Assembly (NCBI GenBank): GCA_030063045.1
Contig: JAQSEB010000149.1
Span: forward strand, 1-64,000
DNA: 64,000 nt
DNA from: Pratylenchus scribneri
Lineage: Eukaryota; Nematoda; Chromadorea; Rhabditida; Pratylenchidae
Direction: 5' to 3'
In this document: piece by piece, positions 1 through 14,400 of the stretch
Layout of the letters: the number at the start of each line of letters is the position of its first letter
How positions within the stretch are numbered: position 1 is the first letter of the stretch
Position numbers and translations under genes: made by a program
The notes under the pieces: generated by a model
Databases searched by the model: none
Told to the model about the DNA's origin: nothing
Seen by the model: the letters and a program-made list of their open reading frames with translations, nothing else

Positions 1-3000
1 AACATGAATTGGAAATGAATGAAATTGAAATTCCCGAATTGACGGAAAATCCGGTTGTCCCACTTTATAAGGACATAAACGAATTGGAGGTGAATATTGG
101 GCTGAAAAATGCATTTTGAATGAATTTATTAAAGACAAAATTGGAAAGAATTGAGGAGGAAATGTTGCGGGTTAAAACAACGATGATTGCCCTAAAAAGT
201 GATTATGAGAAGATTTCGGATGCTCGCCATGTTCTTCTCCAACTCCATATTCTTTTCCAGGAGGTGCGTTTTTGATCCTAAAGAAGTTGCGGAAAAAGGT
301 CAAAATGATTATAATGGTTTAATGATGGGTTAAACCTATACATTCACAAACCAAATATCCAAAATTGAATAGAGTGGTCAAGATGGACGCATTGAATGGT
401 ATTATAATTTGTTATGGTTTGGTCAACAATTAAAGGGTATTAAACGGTTTAAACCCATTTTGATTTGGTCAACAATTAAAGGGTATTAAACGGTTTAAAC
501 CCATTTTGGTCTGGTCAACAATTAAAGGGCATTAAACGGTTTAAACCCATTTTGGTTTAGTCAACAATTAAAGGGTATTAAACGGTTTAAACTCATTTTG
601 GTTTAATGGTTCAAAATTAAGATAGAATTTATTAAACACGAGCCAAAACATAATTAGAGGATGAGATCTATCAATTGAGTAAAAGGTTTATGGGTTTAGG
701 GTAAACCATTGAACTTTTTTTTGGCATTTTCAATAATTTTTGTTTCCCATAAAAAGGATCAACGTTCAAATGCGCTTTTGTCAATTTCGGAAGCGGAATC
801 CGGCTTTGGCCCAATTGAATTGACCGCTGCCCAGGCCAGTTTCTTGGAGGTCCCGGCAGCTGCGGCGGGCACAAAAGCTCGATCCAATTCCATAATGCCA
901 ATAATCCCAATGCCAAGGCCCAATGAACTCAGGCATAAAAGGGAATTTTGTTAAATTTTTGAAAATTTTCCATGAGCAGATTTCTTGCCGGAATTGTGCC
1001 CTCCCATCGAGTTCCCGCCTTTGAACGTTTCCTCTGGCGAATGTGCCATGGCAAAGTGTTTTTGCGCTCTCAACAAATTCAACCGGATCCGAATTCCCCA
1101 TTTGTATGAAAGTTGATTATTTTTTTTACCCTAATATTTTGATTGCTTACCAAATGATCAAAATCATAAAAGCCAAAAGGTTTTGACCATTTTTATCTAT
1201 TTTTTATTTTTATGAAAAATTCGATAAAAAAGGGCTTCTTTCCATTATGTTTTTCTCATACCAATAATGCCTAAATTGTCCTACTGTATCGCAATCCCCA
1301 TTTTTTTGCTTAATCGCCCTGTCACCCTATCAATCAAATATTGACAAAATCTGCCTTTTTCCCTCCTACATGACTTTTCGACTTCACATTTATCACATTT
1401 TCCCGCACAATTAATAAATAATAATTTAAAGTGGGGTTCCCTTTCTCTTTTTACCTTTGTTGGGCCATTGGGTGTTTAGGCTTCCGGCAAAGGCCAAGGG
1501 CAGACTAGGCCCAGCTCTCGCCCCAAATCTTTAGCCTTTGATAAGACTAATATAGAGGCTCAACCGTGGAGCAAAAAACCCATGGATAAAAGAGATAAAG
1601 GGTCAAAAAATTGAGGATACCGTAGGACAAATTGGAAAGGCCCTTGGGCATTATTGGCATTGACAAAGGTAAATGAATCCTTTTTTATAAATTTTTTAAT
1701 ACAATAAAGAATTGAAAAATGGCCAAAACTTTAGTAATCAATCATAAAATTACGATAGTAAAAAATAAGAACATTTTGTAATTAGATATACCTCCATATT
1801 CTTTAATCCCTTTTTTAGCCAGAACAATACAAAAAATCCGCGTTCATTTTGTTCTTTTCGGGCGATTCCCTCTCCAAAAAGTGCAACGAATTTGTGCGGC
1901 ATTTGAGGCCGGCATTGTGGAGAATTGTCCGGAGGCAAGTCGAGAACGGGCCGATTTACTGAAGGCCACTTTGATGCGATTGATGGAGTTGAATACGGTG
2001 ATTGGTAGGTGCCAAAAAGGCGATTAATTATGGAAAATATTTAATTTATTTAATCAAAAAGAATGTAATGGTTCAAAAATTAATCCTAAACCAAAATCTT
2101 ATACCCAATCGATAGATCTAGTCAAGTCGCATCCATTTTTATTAATTTTGGATTGGGTTTATCAATTCTAAATTATTTTTGAACCATTAAACGAAAATGG
2201 GTTTAAACTGTTTAATACCCTTTAATTGTTGACCAAACCAAAATGGGTTTAAACCGTTTAATACCCTTTAATTGTTGACCAAACCAAAATGGGTTTAAAC
2301 CGTTTAATACCCTTTAATTGTTGACCAAACCAAAATGGGTTTAAACCGTTTAATACCCTTTAATTGTTGACCAAACCAAAATTGGTTTAAACCGTTTAAT
2401 ACCCTTTAATTGTCGATCAAACCATAACAAATTATATACCATTCAATGCGTCTTGACCAGCTCTATCCAATTTTGGGTATATGTTTTATGAATTTAGAGT
2501 AAACCCTTATTTAGACCATTCAGCAAATTAAATATCAATTATTAATTATTTGTAATTCATCAACTCCTCAAAAAATAAAGGTAAAACATTGGAACACCAA
2601 ACTGCAATATTGAAACATGCCGCAAAAATGATTAAATGCTGGGAAATACAGGCAAATATTAATTTGAAGGCCAAATTTCCTCTTCTTTAAAACAGGTGGC
2701 CAAATTGAAAGCCATTTTCCATACGTTGAATATGTTCAATTTGGATATTACACAAAAATGCTTGATCAGCGAATGTAAAAATTTCCATATTTTTAATGGA
2801 TTTTCCCGCAAATTTTTAAGGTTGGATTTCGCAAGATGAAATCCCAAATGTTCGGCAAGCACTCAAAAATGCTGCGGTAATAAAATTAAAATGAATGAAT
2901 AATTTAAATAAATTTAAATTAATTAAATAAATAAATTAATTAAATATATAATTTATAATTAATAGGAATTGAGCGGATCGAACATTGGGTCAATTCTGAA

Positions 3001-6000
3001 TCGGCTGGAGGGCGATGAAATTCCGAAAAATTCGATTCCGCCGACCTTCAATCGGGTTAACAAATTCACTCGGGCATTCCAAGGAATTGTGGACGCATAT
3101 GGAATTGCAAATTACAGGGAAATCAATCCAGGTAATTAATTTTCCGGAATATAACCTGAACAAATCTTTCCGGAATCTAACCGGAACAAATCTTTCCGGA
3201 ATCTAACCGGAACAAATCTTTCCGGAATTTAACCGGAACAAATCTTTCCGGAATCAACCGGAACAAATCTTTCCGGAATCTAACCGGAACAAATCTTTCC
3301 GGAATCTAACCGGAACAAATCTTTCCGGAATCAACCGGAACAAATCTTTCCGGAATCTAACCGGAACTAATCTTTCCGGAATCTAACCTGAACAAATCTT
3401 TCCGGAATCTAACCGGAACAAATCTTTCCGGAATCTAACCGGAACAAATCTTTCCGGAATCTAACCGGAACAAATCTTTCCGGAATTTAACCGGAACAAA
3501 TCTAAACAGCAGCAGAAAAGGAAGTCATTATTTTACTGATTTTTTGATCAAAATTCTTTGAATTTTAAACACAAAAATGCCGAAATTCTTTAAAGACACT
3601 CATTTTTATTCCTAATTTGCCGCCATTAAAAATATTTTTCAGCACCTTGGACCATCATCACGTTTCCATTCCTTTTTGCCGTAATGTTCGGCGACACTGG
3701 CCATGGCTTGTTGATGTTTCTGGCCGCACTGGGACTTGTTCTCTTTGAAAGGCGCATTGATGCTGCCAAAATACGTGATGAAGTATGACAGAAGGAAGGG
3801 GAAATTTGAAATATTTCACCACGCAAATTTTGGACAGATTTTCAATACATTTTACGGAGGACGCTATGTAATTTTGCTGATGGGCCTATTTGCACTTTAC
3901 ACAGGCGCAATTTACAATGACATTTTCTCAAAATCCATAAATGTGTTCGGAAGTCGATGGAAAAATATTTACACGTCTCTATGGGAAAAATTTTATATAT
4001 TAAATTGAATAATTATAATGATTTAAGAAGGGTTTGTCCTACATTCCAAACCAAATATACCCAAAATTGGATAGAGCAGGTTAAGACGCATTGAATGGTA
4101 TATAATTTGTTATGGTTTGGTCAACAATTAAAGGGTATTAAACGGTTTAAACCCATTTTGGTTTGGTCAACAATTAAAGGGTATTAAACGGTTTAAACCA
4201 ATTTTGGTTTGGTCAACAATTAAAGGGTATTAAACGGTTTAAACCCATTTTGGTTTGATCAACAATTAAAGGGTATTAAACGGTTTAAACCAATTTTGGT
4301 TTGGTCAACAATTAAAGGGTATTAAACGGTTTAAACTCATTTTGGTTTAATTGTTCAAATCTAATATTAGAATTGGTTAAATTCAATTGCCAAAACATAA
4401 GCAAATGATATGTTTTAACTAGATCTATCGATTGAATATAAGGTTTATTATAGGATACTCTTCACAACTTTTTTTTGGCAATTTCAATTTATTTTAAAAA
4501 TTAAATTTTTCCATTTATTCATTTTTCTACATTTTTTCAAATTTTATAGAGAATCTGAATTAATAGCCGAATACAATAAAAGTGCCAATGCTTGGCTTGA
4601 ATTGCCTCCTGCACGTTCTTATGATCCTAAAAATGTTTTTATTCATAAATATTTAGTCAATCATCTCCCCAATTCCCCTCACAGGGCCCATATGTATTTG
4701 GACTTGATCCAATTTGGAATTTGGCCGAAAATAAACTCAACTTCGTGAATCCAATGAAAATGAAGGCCAGCGTCATTTTGGGTGTCAGTCATATGCTTTT
4801 TGGACTGATGCTCAGCCTGTTCAATTATTTGTATCCAAAAATAATATTTAAAATAATCAATGGAAAATCTTTAATTCACAACCAATATTTCCAAAAAGAA
4901 TTTAATCTAAATTTTCCGGAAAGAATTTAATCTAATTTTTCCGGAAAGAATTTAATCTAAATTTTCCGGAAAGAATTTAATCTAATTTTTCCGGAAAGAA
5001 TTTAATCTAATTCTTCCGGAAAGAATTTAATCTAATTTTTCCGGAAAGAATTTAATCTAATTTTTCCGGAAAGAATTTAATCTAATTCTTCCGGAAAGAA
5101 TTTAATCTAATTTTTCCGGAAAGAATTTAATCTAATTTTTCCGGAAAGAATTTAATTAAGTTTTCCGGAAAGATTTTAATTAAGTTTTCCGGAAAGAATT
5201 TAATTAAGTTTTTCGGGAAGAATTTAATCTAAATTTTCCGGAAAGAATTTAATCTAAATTTTCCGGAAAGAATTTAATCTAAATTTTCCGGAAAGAATTT
5301 AATCTAAATTTTCCGGAAAGAATTTAATCTAAATTTTCCGGAAAGAATTTAATCTAAATTTTCCGGAAAGAATTTAATTAAGTTTTCCGGAAAGATTTTA
5401 ATTAAGTTTTCCGGAAAGAATTTAATTAAGTTTTTCGGGAAGAATTTAATCTAAATTTTCCGGAAAGAATTTAATCTAAATTTTCCGGAAAGAATTTAAT
5501 CTAAATTTTCCGGAAAGAATTTAATCTAAATTTTCCGGAAAGAATTTAATTAAGTTTTCCGGAAAGATTTTAATTAAGTTTTCCGGAAAGAATTTAATTA
5601 AGTTTTTCGGGAAGAATTTAATCTAAATTTTCCGGAAAGAATTTAATCTAAATTTTCCGGAAAGAATTTAATCTAAATTTTCCGGAAAGAATTTAATCTA
5701 AATTTTCCGGAAAGAATTTAATCTAATTCTTCCGGAAAGAATTTAATCTAATTTTTCCGGAAAGAATTTAATCTAATTTTTCCGGAAAGAATTTAATCTA
5801 ATTCTTCCGGAAAGAATTTAATCTAATTTTTCCGGAAAGAATTTAATCTAATTTTTCCGGAAAGAATTTAATTAAGTTTTCCGGAAAGATTTTAATTAAG
5901 TTTTCCGGAAAGAATTTAATTAAGTTTTTCGGGAAGAATTTAATCTAAATTTTCCGGAAAGAATTTAATCTAAATTTTCCGGAAAGAATTTAATCTAAAT

Positions 6001-8013
6001 TTTCCGGAAAGAATTTAATCTAAATTTTCCGGAAAGAATTTAATCTAAATTTTCCGGAAAGAATTTAATCTAAATTTTCCGGAAAGAATTTAATCTAAAT
6101 TTTCCGGAAAGAATTTAATCTAAATTTTCCGATTAAATAGAAAAATAAATTATTTATTCAATTATTTCTAATTGTATCATTATCAATACCAGTTACCAGC
6201 TAACTCTTTTAAGGCATTTTGGCTCAAAAGTGGACATTTTCTTTGTTTTCATTCCACAACTTCTCTTTCTTTCCCTCATTTTTGTCTATCTTTGTGTTCA
6301 AATTATTCTGAAATGGCTCTTTTTCTGGGTGGAAGTGAAAGAAGTGCTCGGCCAGGAATATCCGGGTGCACAATGTGCCCCCTCCCTTTTGGTTGGCCTC
6401 ATAAATATGCACGTGGAATTTTGATTGTCCTTTATCCCCATATGTTTCTTTATTTAGGTTTATGCTTAAACAACGGCAACAAAGCTTTATGAACGGAAAT
6501 GTAACCCGACCTCAGTGTCATCTTCAACTATGGTATCCATATCAGGCATGTTATTCATTCCATTCATCATATTTTGGAATTTATATTGTTATATGAAAAA
6601 TAAAAATATATTTTTTCTTGATGACCAAACATTCGCTTTTAACAAACATTCTAATTTTCTGCAAAATATTCTAATCCAAAATTTTGATTCTTAATTTTTA
6701 GGGCATTATTCTGATTCTTGTTTATAATAAGTTTGGAACTAATTTGGTAAATTTCGACATGCTTACTAAATTTAGTATAAATTGGACAATGTGAAGGCCA
6801 GATTCAGGCTGGATAGTACTTCTTAATTACCATTTATGGTAAAACTTTTTTTGAGAATTAATCTAAAATACGAGTACAAACTATAAGACCCCCTATTTTG
6901 ATTCCTTTTCCAATTCCATCTTCTGAAAACTAATCCTATCCCATTCCCATCCCCTGATCAGGGCCAATTGGAAACTGGTTTCATGTTAATTTCCATGCTT
7001 TGCATTCCGGTTATGCTGCTTGTCAAACCAATTTATTTGTGGTATTTGGCCAGAAAGAAGAATAGCCAACAATTTGCAAATTCACATGAGGAAGAAAAGG
7101 TCGAAGATTTAATAAATAATTTAATAAATAATATAGAATATTTTTGAACTTTTTTCAGTTCAATTTGGGCGATGCATTTGTCTACCAATCAATTCACACA
7201 ATTGAATTTGCCCTAGGCTGCATTTCTCATACGGCTTCATACCTTCGTCTTTGGGCCCTTTCATTGGCTCATGCCCGTAAGCAAATTTCATTGGATGCGT
7301 TCCAACTTGTCGCCATTTAAATTTTAAAATAACTCATCAAAGACTGAACTAATTTTGATGTTTTTTTGTTATCAAATTAAAGAGCAGACTTTTGGCTATC
7401 AAATAATATTAAATTTTTAAATTCATTCAGAATTGATGAATTTATGTGCAAAAAACCTTTAAAATGACCTTTTACTCTGAATTAGCAAAATTTTCAGTGG
7501 TTTTTTTTGGCATAAACTTCAATAATTCTGAATCAATTTAAATAAAATTAATATTCATTTGATAGCCAAAAGTCTGCTATTTAATTTGATAACAAAAACA
7601 TCAAAAATTGTTCACCCATTGAAGTTTTATAAGCGTCCGCGTCAAATAGGGCTATCACGGAATAATCCCCTGCTTCAATTATAATTAATTATAATTTTTT
7701 TGCAGAATTATCCGAAGTTCTATGGACAATGGTTTTGCGCCAATCCTTTGCCAGCAATTTTCCGGTCATTAATTATGTGATTTTCTTTGCCTTTGCCGTC
7801 CTTTCCGTCGCCATTCTCGTCCTCATGGAAGGTCTTTCCGCTTTCCTTCACGCACTTCGACTTCATTGGTCCTAAAATTAATTATTAAAAATTGTTCAAA
7901 TCAAATTCATTTTTAGGGTCGAATTCCAAAGTAAATTCTACGGTGGTTCCGGCATTCCATTCGAACCATTCGATTTCAAAATGACCATCAAAAAATTGGA
8001 AGGAATTGAATGA
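1..8013 (+). CDS. V-type proton ATPase V0 subunit a (5' partial)
   Basis: Membrane subunit a of the vacuolar H+-ATPase, which provides the proton half-channels next to the c-ring. Exons read by eye: 1-89, 135-263, ~753-950 (3' border unclear), 980-1103, 1819-2004, 2581-2651, 2696-2774, 2821-2876, 2966-3131, 3643-3782, 3838-~3980, 4550-4634, 4685-4830, 6214-6408, 6458-6545, 6962-7099, 7159-7276, 7706-7868, 7917-8013. Family blocks appear in order: [112 protein letters not shown]. The [11 protein letters not shown] block carries the arginine known to be essential for proton transport. The N-terminal exons lie outside the window. Several introns hold minisatellites or dispersed repeats, and at least two use GC donors (2652, 6546). 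Paralogue assignment is not possible from this view. Confidence 0.95.
311..710 (+). repeat. Dispersed 46-base-repeat element, copy 1
   Basis: The left flank carries the ACCAAATAT...ATTGGATAGAGC-type and CGCATTGAATGGTATATAA-type unique part. It is followed by about four tandem units containing GGGTATTAAACGGTTTAAAC and GGTTTGGTCAACAATTAAA, then the right unique part ending TAAACCATT. It lies in a V-ATPase intron. Confidence 0.85.
2065..2521 (-). repeat. Dispersed 46-base-repeat element, copy 2
   Basis: Reverse-complement copy with five units (core GTTTAAACCGTTTAATACCC). Both unique flanks are present. It lies in the V-ATPase intron 2005-2580. Confidence 0.85.
3140..3510. repeat. TTCCGGAA minisatellite, period ~26
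   Basis: About 13-14 units pairing TTTCCGGAAT with AACCGGAAC, in the V-ATPase intron 3132-3642. Some units lack a TA dinucleotide. Confidence 0.92.
4010..4465 (+). repeat. Dispersed 46-base-repeat element, copy 3
   Basis: About five units between the conserved left (GGGTTTGTCCTACATTCC) and right flanks, in a V-ATPase intron. Confidence 0.85.
4895..6135. repeat. TTCCGGAA minisatellite, period ~25
   Basis: About 50 units of TTTTCCGGAAAGAATTTAAT plus a short linker. Variant blocks (AATTAAG linkers, TTTTTCGGGAAG) recur in the same order three or four times, so higher-order duplication has occurred. It fills the V-ATPase intron 4831-6213. Confidence 0.95.
7327..7650. mobile_element. Palindromic MITE-like family A, single unit
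   Basis: Long imperfect inverted repeat: AACTCATCAAAGACTGAACT with AGAGCAGACTTTTGGCTATC on the left, GATAGCCAAAAGTCTGC with a TTCA...GA-like end on the right. It lies in the V-ATPase intron 7277-7705. Confidence 0.85.
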
Positions 8014-8483
8014 AGAATTGATGAGAAAATGATTCAAAGAAAATATGAAATTGCAAAATAGAATATAAAAATTGTCAAAAAATATAAATTAAATTGTTTA
8101 AATATTTTTATGGTCATAAAGAAACAATTATAATTATCGGTTCTATTTGTATATTTGAAAAAATTTTAAAATTTTTTTAATTTACAGATTTAATTTTTTT
8201 TGAAATTTTTTTTTAAAATTGTAGATTTGAAAAAATTTTGAAAATTCTATTGAAATTTTTTTGAAATATTATTTTTCAATTTATTGATTTGAAATTTTTT
8301 TTTGAAATTTTTTTATGAAATTTGATTTGAAAAATTTTGAAATTTTTATTTTTTCAATTTTTTGAAAATTTTTTTATACATATATGATTTTATAAAATGA
8401 TGTGAATTGTTAAAATAAAATCTTAATATCACAGGGATTTTTGAGAATTTTTCACAAAATTTTGGCAATTTTCTCGGTTCATT

Positions 8484-11400
8484 TCATAGGAATGTGTCAT
8501 GGGCGGCACTGCTACTCGTTGTGGAGGATTGGGGCGGAACACCAACACCACTGTATCGTCGGGAATTTGCACTCCCTCTCCGGTGATTGGCCAGCAATGC
8601 AGTGTGAACATTTGGTGGACTTTTTGTTGAATTCGATGAAAATTGGTCAGGGCTGGAATTTTTGCCCGTCAAATTATTTTTGATGACGCTATTGGCATAA
8701 TAACTGCAATTGGGAATGAATATTTGTGTGAATAGTAGTATTTAATTGTAGAAAAATTATTATTGCCGAAAAAGAATAAATAATGCCAAAATAATTATAA
8801 TGGTTTAAGAAAGGGGGGGGGGGGTTTATTCTATATTCAAATCATATATATCCCAAATAGGATAGAGCCGGTCCATTGAATGGTATATAATTTGTTATGG
8901 TTTGGTCAACAATTAAAGGTAAACCTATTTTGGTTTAATGGTCCAAAACTAAATCGGAATTGGTTAATCCAAGAGCCAAACCATAATCAAAAGATGCATC
9001 TTGATGTGATCTATTAATTGAATATAAGATTTATGCCATATAATATTCTGAATTGTTTATAATCTTTTGGATAATTTCAATGTTTTTCGGCAATTTAAAT
9101 ATTTCAATAAATTGACCTGGATCTGGAAGTTTTTTGAAGCATACTTCCTTGGCCATCTCTTCGAACATTTTTATGTTTTTCGAATAGAATTATGTAAATT
9201 TTCGGAGAGAAAATGCAAACAAGCGCCTGAACAGTTAACAAATATTTATTTTTTAAAATGATCCACAATTAAACTTACAACATTGGCCGACATCGAAATT
9301 GAAATGCTCAATGCCGTTGTTTGAATCTTTAAGTGGGGGAAATATTTAATTTTGAATAAAATATTTGGCTGAATTCCCCAAAATTCTTTCCAGAAAACTG
9401 AATTAAAATCTTTCCAGAAAACTTAAATAAAATCTTTCCGGAAAATTGAATTAAAATATTTTCAGGAAAATTGAATTAAAATCTTTCCGGAAAATTGAAT
9501 TAAAATCTTTCCGGAAAATTTAATTAAAATCTTTCCGGAAAATTGAATTAAAATCTTTCCGGAAAACTTAATTAAAATCTTTCCGGAAAATTTAATTAAA
9601 ATCTTTCCGGAAAATTGAATTAAAATCTTTCCGGAAAACTTAATTAAAATCTTTCCGGAAAATTTAATTAAAATCTTTCCGGAAAAATTAATTAAAATCT
9701 TTCCGGAAAATTTAATTAAATTCTTTCCGGAAAACTTAATTAAAATCTTTCCGGAAAATTTAATTAAATTCTTTCCGGAAAACTTAATTAAAATCTTTCC
9801 GGAAAATTTAATTAAAATCTTTCCAGAAAACTGAATTAAAATCTTTCCAGAAAACTTAAATAAAATCTTTCCGGAAAATTTAATTAAATTCTTTCCGGAA
9901 AACTTAATTAAAATCTTTCCGGAAAATTGAATTAAAATCTTTCCGGAAAACTTAATTAAAATCTTTCCGGAAAATTTAATTAAAATCTTTCCGGAAAACT
10001 TAATTAAAATCTTTCCGGAAAATTTAATTAAATTCTTTCCGGAAAACTTAATTAAAATCTTTCCGGAAAATTGAATTAAAATCTTTCCGGAAAACTTAAT
10101 TAAAATCTTTCCGGAAAATTTAATTAAAATCTTTCCAGAAAACTGAATTAAAATCTTTCCAGAAAACTTAAATAAAATCTTTCCGGAAAATTTAATTAAA
10201 TTCTTTCCGGAAAACTTAATTAAAATCTTTCCGGAAAATTGAATTAAAATCTTTCCGGAAAACTTAATTAAAATCTTTCCGGAAAATTTAATTAAAATCT
10301 TTCCGGAAAACTTAATTAAAATCTTTCCGGAAAATTTAATTAAATTCTTTCCGGAAAACTTAATTAAAATCTTTCCGGAAAATTGAATTAAAATCTTTCC
10401 GGAAAACTTAATTAAAATCTTTCCGGAAAACTTAATTAAAATCTTTCCGGAAAATTGAATTAAAATCTTTCCGGAAAACTTAATTAAAATCTTTCCGGAA
10501 AATTGAATTAAAATCTTTCCGGAAAACTTAATTAAAATCTTTCCGGAAAATTTAATTAAAATCTTTCCAGAAAACTGAATTAAAATCTTTCCAGAAAACT
10601 TAAATAAAATCTTTCCGGAAAATTTAATTAAATTCTTTCCGGAAAACTTAATTAAAATCTTTCCGGAAAATTGAATTAAAATCTTTCCGGAAAACTTAAT
10701 TAAAATCTTTCCGGAAAATTTAATTAAAATCTTTCCGGAAAACTTAATTAAAATCTTTCCGGAAAATTTAATTAAATTCTTTCCGGAAAACTTAATTAAA
10801 ATCTTTCCGGAAAATTGAATTAAAATCTTTCCGGAAAACTTAATTAAAATCTTTCCGGAAAATTTAATTAAAATCTTTCCGGAAAACTTAATTAAAATCT
10901 TTCCGGAAAATTTAATTAAATTCTTTCCGGAAAACTTAATTAAAATCTTTCCGGAAAATTTAATTAAATTCTTTCCGGAAAACTTAATTAAAATCTTTCC
11001 GGAAAATTGAATTAAAATCTTTCCGGAAAATTGAATTAAAATCTTTCCGGAAAATTTAATTAAAATATTTTCAGGAAAATTGAATTAAAATCTTTCCGGA
11101 AAATTGAATTAAAATCTTTCCGGAAAATTGAATTAAAATCTTTCCGGAAAATTGAATTAAAATCTTTCCGGAAAATTGAATTAAAATATTTTCAGGAAAA
11201 TTGAATTAAAATCTTTCCGGAAAATTGAATTAAAATCTTTCCGGAAAATTTAATTAAATTCTTTCCGGAAAACTTAATTAAAATCTTTCCGGAAAATTGA
11301 ATTAAAATCTTTCCGGAAAATTGAATTAAAATCTTTCCGGAAAATTTAATTAAAATATTTTCAGGAAAATTGAATTAAAATCTTTCCGGAAAATTGAATT

Positions 11401-14400
11401 AAAATCTTTCCGGAAAATTGAATTAAAATCTTTCCGGAAAATTGAATTAAAATCTTTCCGGAAAATTGAATTAAAATATTTTCAGGAAAATTGAATTAAA
11501 ATCTTTCCGGAAAATTGAATTAAAATCTTTCCGGAAAATTTAATTAAAATCTTTCCGGAAAATTGAATTAAAATCTTTCCGGAAAACTTAATTAAAATCT
11601 TTCCGGAAAATTTAATTAAAATCTTTCCGGAAAATTGAATTAAAAACTTTCCGGAAAATTTAATTAAAATCTTTCCGGTAAACTTAAAATCTTTCCGGAA
11701 AATTTAATTAAAATCTTTCCGAAAAACTTAAAATCTTTCCGGAAAATTTAATTAAAATCTTTCCGAAAAACTTAATTAAAATCTTTCCGGAAAATTTAAT
11801 TAAAATCTTTCCGGAAAATTTAATTAAAATCTTTCCGGAAAACTTAAAATCTTTCCGGAAAATTTAATTAAATTCTTTCCGGAAAATTTAATTAAATCTT
11901 TACAGAAAACCTAATTAAAATCTTTCATTTTATCCAATTGTTCTCTCTACCTTGCACATACACATACCTGAAAATCGCTTCCAGTCCCAATGAAAAAGAG
12001 GATCAAACATGACCAAAGAACACAGGTGGTGTACATGGAGAAGCCAATGTATCGTGTTTCGTTGAAATTTTCTGGAACCTTTCTTGTTTTCACCTTAAGC
12101 AAAAAATATTAATTTGTATCGATATTTAAATTAATTACAGCATAAATGGTGCACAAAATTAAAAGAATTGCTTCATACACAAGAGAATAGAGGAAATGAT
12201 GATCTGTGTAGGAAATGAATTTATATGATAATCTTTATCCAAAAAGGAATATATTTTATTTGCCAAAAAAGTCTTGAAAATGCCGAAAGATTATAGCATT
12301 TCAGTGTAGTTTATCTTATTAGACCTAAATCTTTTACTTAATCGATAAATCTTGTCAAGGAGAATCATTTGAATATCTTTTGACTTTGGGTTTAACCAAT
12401 TCTAATTTAGTTTTGAACCATTAAACCAAAATGAGTTTTGAACCATTAAACCAAAATGGGTTTAAACCGTTTAAAAACCTTTAATCGTTGACCAAACCAA
12501 AATGGGTTTAAACCGTTTAATACCCTTTAATTGTTGACCAAACCAAAATGGGTTTAAACCGTTTAATACCCTTTAATTGTTGACCAAACCAAAATGGGTT
12601 TAAACCGTTTAATACCCTTTAATTGTTGACCAAATAATAACAAATTATATACCATTAATGCGTCTTGACCAGCTCTATCTAATTTTAGGTATATGGGCCA
12701 TTAAACACCTAATTATTTTTGGCTCTATAACTGCACTTTTTCCTACAATTTCAATGATTTTTTGGCAAATTAAATATTTTAATTTATTCCAAATATTGGA
12801 CCTGGCACATTGCAAGCCAACACCACTTCGGCTCTTGTTGGATAAATATGCTGGGTACCTAGTGAAGGAATTTATGGTTTTGTTGGAATATTTGTGGAAT
12901 TTACCCGGTGGTTGAACAATCAGCCAAACCAAAGTGAAAATGAGTTTTGAGCCAACAAATGCACCGGTCAGCGCCAATTGGGAAATTGGCGAGATCATTG
13001 GAGGCGGGCGACGAGTTCGAGTTGCCTTAAGAGAATGAGGGGAAAATGTTTGAGACTTTTAAATTACCGAAGAGAAAATTCGATGAATTCGATTGGTTTT
13101 GACCAAAAGTGCGGCGTAAAGGCAGGAGAAGGCAAGACCAATTCCTTCAGAAAATTATCATCATTCATTATTAATAAGGGAATTTTTGTAAGAATTAAAA
13201 CTGATGAGAAAAGTAAGCACATAAATGTTTTTGAGCATTTATTTTAAGTTTTTGATAAAATTTTTGCCCTACCGTAATCCTTGATTATAAGCCCTGGGGC
13301 TTCTAATAGACCCTCTAGATGGGTTTTCAAATAGATGGGAGAGAGAGGGCAAAAATTTTCAGAGATTCTCAGAAGTGGGTACTTTTCTGATTTTTTCAGA
13401 CAGAAATGTTTATTTTTGGCTTAATTTCACCGAAAATTTTAGTTATTTTTGACATAAATTTCTTGATTGGGTGCTACTATAGAGGGATTGGTTTCTAATA
13501 ATATAGTAGGATTTATTATATTTTATTTATTTTGGTACTTTTTCGGAGAAATTTCGTTCGAAAAATTTTAAATAAACCAAAATGACCTTTTTCTAATTTT
13601 GGCTAATTTCACAAAAATCTAAATAAACACATATTTTGTGATTTTTATTTTTTTTCGACTTGACTAAAAACCCTCTTATTATGCCCGAAAAATATTCACC
13701 AGTTCTTCGAATGCCACAAATTGTGGTTGTCGGCTTGGAAAGGAGCACAAATGTCATCAAATAGCAAAGAAGGCAAGAGAACAGCAAAACATAGCTCAAT
13801 TCTCGGCCAGAGGCCTTCACAACGGGCGAATCAGTGTGGCTAAATAAATAAAATGTGGTCCAATTAGAAATTAGAAGACGGACATTGTGTAAATCATTGT
13901 GACTGCCAGTGTGGAAATGATGCCAATTGTTGCCAAAATTGTTGGCACAATTGCATACCTTTTTGAGGGGAATAATTAGAATGGTTTACGTTGGGGTTTG
14001 CCCTACATTCACACAAACCAAATATACCCAAAATTGGATAGAGCTGGTCAAGACGCATTGAATGGTATATAATTTGTTATGGTTTGGTCAACAATTAAAG
14101 GGTATTAAACGGTTTAAACCCATTTTGGTTTGGTCAACAATTAAAGGGTATTAAACGGTTTAAACCCATTTTGGTTTGGTCAACAATTAAAGGGTATTAA
14201 ACGGTTTAAACCCATTGTGGTTTGGTCAACAATTAAAGGGTATTAAACGGTTTAAACCCATTGTGGTTTGGTCAACAATTAAAGGGTATTAAACGGTTTA
14301 AACCCATTGTGGTTTGGTCAACAATTAAAGGGTATTAAACGGTTTAAACCCATTGTGGTTTGGTCAACAATTAAAGGGTATTAAACGGTTTAAACCCATT

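Noticed and set aside
9385..11930. Possible CRISPR-like array
   Set aside because: Units abut with no unique spacers, and the genome is an animal's; it is a minisatellite.
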